Shown: positions 8,118 through 10,598 of the stretch, in pieces
Numbering within the stretch: position 1 is the first letter of the stretch
Layout: the number at the start of each line of letters is the position of its first letter
Source: Euperipatoides rowelli
Lineage: Eukaryota > Onychophora > Udeonychophora > Euonychophora > Peripatopsidae
Assembly (NCBI GenBank): GCA_003024985.2
Contig: PXIH01S0003036.1
Strand: one strand, 5' to 3'
DNA length: 10,598 nt
Translations under genes and position numbers: made by a program
The notes under the pieces: model-generated
The model's database searches: none
Seen by the model: only the letters and a program-made list of their open reading frames with translations
Told to the model about the DNA's origin: nothing

Positions 8118-8330
8118 CAAGTAAAATTCATGATTAGTGTTGCAGATGATTAAAATGAAAAGTTATCGCTACATCATCATCTAAGATATTGTAATCACTT
8201 AGTTTTTACATAATTTTAATCCCTTTAATAAATCCAAGTTGAAGCAATGATAACATTTTTTGTCAGCCATTATGAAAACCAAATCTCACGAAGTAACCCA
8301 CTTCTCGAGCAGAGTCGGAAAGTTTGAAAC

Positions 8331-8446
8331 GAATGAAATAAACTAGATTTTTTAATGACGAACGGTCTAGTTCATTTCGTGCACTTAATGACGAACGAAA
8401 AGTATCAAATAGTTTAAAGAATTCAAAAATTTAGCTATTGACGAAC
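8331..8446. repeat. TGACGAAC repeats with imperfect inverted repeat
   Basis: TAATGACGAACG occurs exactly at 8353-8364 and 8386-8397 (period 33), and a shortened TTGACGAAC at 8438-8446. The first copy sits in the loop of an imperfect inverted repeat: GAATGAAATAAACTAG (8331-8346) against CTAGTTCATTTCGTGC (8367-8382), 13 of 16 positions pairing. CpG content is locally raised. The GAAC/ACTAG/TTC vocabulary resembles the palindrome at 3419-3440. This is probably a fragment of a palindrome-rich repetitive element. Confidence 0.65.
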
Positions 8447-8652
8447 ATGCCTTGTATATAGTAAAATGATTAAGATAAAACAACTAATCTCAAAGTTATA
8501 GCTATAGTAACTTTCTTTACGAGTTCAGAAACTATACAGAAATAACTTTGTCCAGACTTGTTATCAAGGCGGGACACATTGAGTCCAAGATCCAGACCAA
8601 GAACTAAGAGTATTGTTAAAATTCACTAACAAAATCATTCAAACACTGCAAA

Positions 8653-8810
8653 GCAGCCTACATTTTATAAAATATTTAAAAAAAATATTTATTCAAATGG
8701 TTTCACTGCTCAGCAGCAACCTAAAATTTATAAAATTAAAAATACAGAACTTATTTTACTGAAAATGGGCAACCATACATTATATAAAATATTTCACTCT
8801 TTGTTAAATC
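8653..8810 (+). repeat. Three-copy degenerate tandem repeat, period about 55-60 bp
   Basis: Units begin at GCAGCCTACATTTTATAAAA (8653), GCAGCAACCTAAAATTTATA (8713) and GGCAACCATACATTATATAA (8768). The shared order is GCA-CC, a TA-rich TTATAAAATATTT core, an A-rich stretch, an ATTCA/CTTATTTTACTG part, then TTCACTGCTCA or its equivalent. Identity is moderate. It lies between two CAAGACC-rich blocks (about 8580-8610 and 9066-9190) and may be the internal part of one element. Confidence 0.55.
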
Positions 8811-8971
8811 AGAATTTTATACAAAGAGATAAAAGTTCATCCCTCATCATTAATAAAGATCCCACTTGGTCTAAAAAAAACTTTTTTTGTAGTGTTTAAC
8901 TGTTTATGATTACTTTAACTTTTTACCCGTTCCATTTTTAAATGTTTATATGCAAATTCTACAGTAGCTGA

Positions 8972-8987
8972 TTTTTTTTTTTTTTTT
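8972..8987. repeat. T16 homopolymer
   Basis: A run of sixteen T follows a TACAGTA heptamer at 8960-8966 by a few bases. It is a simple repeat. A poly(A) tail on the minus strand is possible, but no retrocopy body is recognisable next to it. Confidence 0.9.
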
Positions 8988-9060
8988 AGACATTACTGTT
9001 AAATAAAAAATTATAAAACAAAAATAACCTTTAGAAATGAATTAAATATTGTAAGTGCTG

Positions 9061-9190
9061 AGATGAAGACCAAGTAGAAATCTAGAATGTCAAGACCGAG
9101 ATCAAGAATAAGAATCTTGACCAGTACAAGACCTAGACCACATATTAGTGGTCTCAAGAGATCTTGAGACTGAGACCTGGGTCTCAAATG
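9061..9190. repeat. CAAGACC/GAGACC-rich serial hairpin block
   Basis: The block is built from CAAGACC, GAGACC and GATCAAG words and folds into consecutive small stems: GTCAAGA 9089-9095 with TCTTGAC 9115-9121; AGACCAC 9135-9141 with GTGGTCT 9148-9154; GTCTCAAG 9151-9158 with CTTGAGAC 9163-9170 (loop AGAT); GAGACC 9172-9177 with GGTCTC 9180-9185 (loop TG). Related words occur on the left at about 8571-8610 (GAGTCCAAGATCCAGACCAA). The minus-strand open frame 9011-9211 is only a translation of this repeat. GAGACC/GGTCTC-rich repeats of this style occur in fish and lancelet genomes, from memory. Confidence 0.7.
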
Positions 9191-9389
9191 TAACATCTCT
9201 GATTTTGTCAATTTTGCAACCAGTATTGAGATTTGAAGGTGTGGAAATGAATACTAGTTTTTGATGATTAGTATGATTAAATTAGGAAGAAATAGGGTTT
9301 GCTAAAAATATTGGCCATATTAAACTAGCATGTTGCTACATATCAAATAGATATATTTTAGATGTATATCACTAAGTTATGGGAAGATT

Positions 9390-9420
9390 CATTATATGAA
9401 GAACTAATCATTATATGACG
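9390..9420 (+). repeat. Two-copy 19-bp direct repeat CATTATATGA
   Basis: CATTATATGAAGAACTAAT is followed by CATTATATGACGAAGTAGAA; the leading ten bases are identical at 9390-9399 and 9409-9418. Short local duplication; no function suggested. Confidence 0.65.
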
Positions 9421-10354
9421 AAGTAGAACTAGTTTTAATGTTCAATCCTGCCTTTTGGATCACTTTTGCAAGAAGCAGGGAGAACTTTATCTCCATGATC
9501 GATTTTTTTTTTCAGCAAATAATTAATGATGACAGAAACTGCAATCAACAGCCTTGTAAGCAGAATGGGAAAATAAAATAAGAAAATTATTAATTTCAAT
9601 GTATTAAAAAATTCAATGGAGAAAAATATAAATTTATACGAATATAATATTGAAATATTGTTAGTTTCTAAGGCTAATATGCTCAACTTTTGCAGTACAG
9701 ATTGTGAGTTCAAAGTTTTTCAATCGAAATATTTTTAATTTGCACATTGCCAGGTTTATAGCATTAACAACTTCATATTCAGACATCCAGTTTGTGAATG
9801 AATAATCTTTTTTAGGAATATTTATCATTGCATATTCTGTCCAACCATTCAAAAGTTTGAATTTAATAATGATATAGAAGCTAAATTCATAAAGTTTTAA
9901 GAAATACATTTTAATAAAAAAAATTACCATAACATAATATTTCTACATGCTCTACATTTTAAACTTTACAATAATAATAATATAATTAATTAGTAATAAG
10001 GAATTAATAGTTATACACCCATAATCAGGTCAGCTTTTCATATGGAAACTTGTTCAATTATAACTAATTGCTTGAATTAACATTGAAAGTGTTTTTTATT
10101 AATTATGACCCTTTGGTTTAGTTAAATATTCAACTAAGCAAGAGATCTTAATTTCTAAAAATACTTTCAATAGTAAATCATCAATTTTATTTTAACTATC
10201 TTAAGCAACAATAAAATTAAAGTAGCTTATCCTACAGTATATACTAATTGGAATATTTGTCTTCTGAAGCCGAAAATTTTCCAAAGCCTGTAACAGCGCC
10301 ATCTATGAACTATTTTTAGAAACTTTAATGTAACGGGCTTATCGGCCCAGGAAC

Positions 10355-10379
10355 TAAGAATTGAGAATCTTAATTCTTA
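10355..10379. repeat. Perfect 8-bp hairpin TAAGAATT/AATTCTTA
   Basis: Perfect arms at 10355-10362 and 10372-10379 enclose the nine-base loop GAGAATCTT. It stands just before a purine-rich GAGAGAGGGAGAGTGAGTGA stretch (10382-10402) and just after a GGGC/GCCC pair at 10335-10348. Confidence 0.6.
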
Positions 10380-10381
10380 TG

Positions 10382-10402
10382 TGAGAGAGGGAGAGTGAGT
10401 GA
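10382..10402. repeat. Purine-rich GA/GTGA simple repeat
   Basis: A 21-base stretch of GAGAGAGGGAGAGTGAGTGA type. A second stretch, GAGAGAGTGAGTG, ends the window at 10586-10598, so the two purine tracts bracket a 180-bp segment that contains the duplicated CATGATTTGATTGGT. They might be the ends of one repeat unit continuing past the window. Confidence 0.7.
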
Positions 10403-10419
10403 GTAGTAATGTGTGATGC

Positions 10420-10470
10420 CATGATTTGATTGGTTAGAATAAAATGCTCAAGAATCATGATTTGATTGGT
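10420..10470 (+). repeat. Exact 15-bp direct repeat CATGATTTGATTGGT
   Basis: Identical copies lie at 10420-10434 and 10456-10470, with a period of 36. Each contains ATTGG, the reverse of a CCAAT box. A third ATTGG at 10547-10551 forms an inverted pair with CCAAT (TCCAAT 10533-10538 and ATTGGA 10547-10552). Whether these bind NF-Y or are chance within a repeat cannot be told from sequence. Confidence 0.75.
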
Positions 10471-10598
10471 GCCCATGTAATGCGCTTAGGGTAGTCTGAG
10501 CTTAATGATAATAGAATGATCTGTATTGTATTTCCAATGTGGTCTGATTGGACCCATCCCCAAGATCTTGCATACTAGGACACTAGAGAGAGTGAGTG

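Larger units (their letters stand above)
7321..10598 (+). other. PYROXD1 downstream intron, incomplete
   Basis: After donor GTAGGT at 7321 no sequence matching the next PYROXD1 segment was found through the end of the window, so this intron is at least 3.2 kb. Pyrimidine tracts ending in CAG at 8040, 9515 and 9695 are not followed by family-like coding sequence. The repeats in this intron are listed separately. The stretches 7500-8080, 9190-9380 and 9430-10330 show nothing recognisable; minus-strand open frames at 9435-9713 and 9661-9930 overlap each other and look random. Confidence 0.75.

Noticed and set aside
9011-9211. Minus-strand open frame of 66 codons with leucine-rich repeats
   Set aside because: It is a direct translation of the CAAGACC/GAGACC repeat block, so its L-x-L pattern reflects DNA repetition rather than a protein.
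9516-9555. Exon-like segment after a TTTTTTTTTTCAG acceptor with a GTAAGC donor
   Set aside because: The signals look good and the phase-0 frame is open, but the 13 codons do not resemble the PYROXD1 segment expected after GDRT.
9696-9760. Possible exon after CTTTTGCAG at 9695
   Set aside because: Two frames close quickly; the remaining one has no similarity to PYROXD1.
9435-9930. Two overlapping minus-strand open frames (92 and 89 codons)
   Set aside because: They overlap in different frames, are rich in I, F, K and N as expected from A+T-rich DNA, and match nothing I recognise. A degraded gene fragment is not excluded, but I cannot support one.
1-10598. tRNA, snRNA or tRNA-derived SINE promoters
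   Set aside because: No A-box/B-box pair or cloverleaf was found; isolated GGTTCG near 2864 has no partner.

Overview
This is an A+T-rich (about 70% by eye), intron-dominated eukaryotic window. Its only recognisable gene is the middle part of a plus-strand, multi-exon metazoan gene for PYROXD1 (pyridine nucleotide-disulphide oxidoreductase domain-containing protein 1). Exons at 569-636, 4042-4098, 6898-6971 and 7080-7320 have matching splice phases and join without a gap into a stretch closely resembling the vertebrate protein from about residue 100 to 247 of about 500. A further exon at 300-354 is probable, and the first nine bases may be the end of another. The start codon, FAD-binding N terminus, C-terminal half, promoter and poly(A) site all lie outside the window. 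The organism looks like an animal, most likely a marine invertebrate or lower chordate: the gene is animal-like, the introns are kilobases long, repeats carry TTAGGG motifs, and there is a non-LTR retrotransposon relic. I cannot name the species.

Layout: 1-9 possible exon end; 10-299 intron; 300-354 probable exon; 355-568 intron; 569-636 exon; 637-4041 long intron with a decayed GC-richer repeat pair (1262-1398), a 70-85 bp minisatellite with TTAGGG motifs (2371-2749) and small palindromes; 4042-4098 exon; 4099-6897 intron with inverted repeats and, at 6374-6675, a frameshifted reverse transcriptase relic; 6898-6971 exon; 6972-7079 short intron; 7080-7320 long exon encoding the conserved NTFFDAGAA and GALGPDW blocks; 7321 to the end, an intron full of repeats (C14A13 tract, TGACGAAC repeats, a three-copy tandem repeat, a cluster of GAGACC/CAAGACC hairpins, and direct repeats with inverted CCAAT boxes).

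I found no bacterial-style system, CRISPR array, tRNA, rRNA or complete second gene. The observations most worth a second look are the strong over-representation of the heptamer TACAGTA/TACTGTA (19 exact sites by eye, against about 2-3 expected from composition), the hairpin-rich and tandemly repeated segment at about 8568-9190 that may be an unclassified non-autonomous element, and the unresolved splice junction between the exons at 300 and 569.
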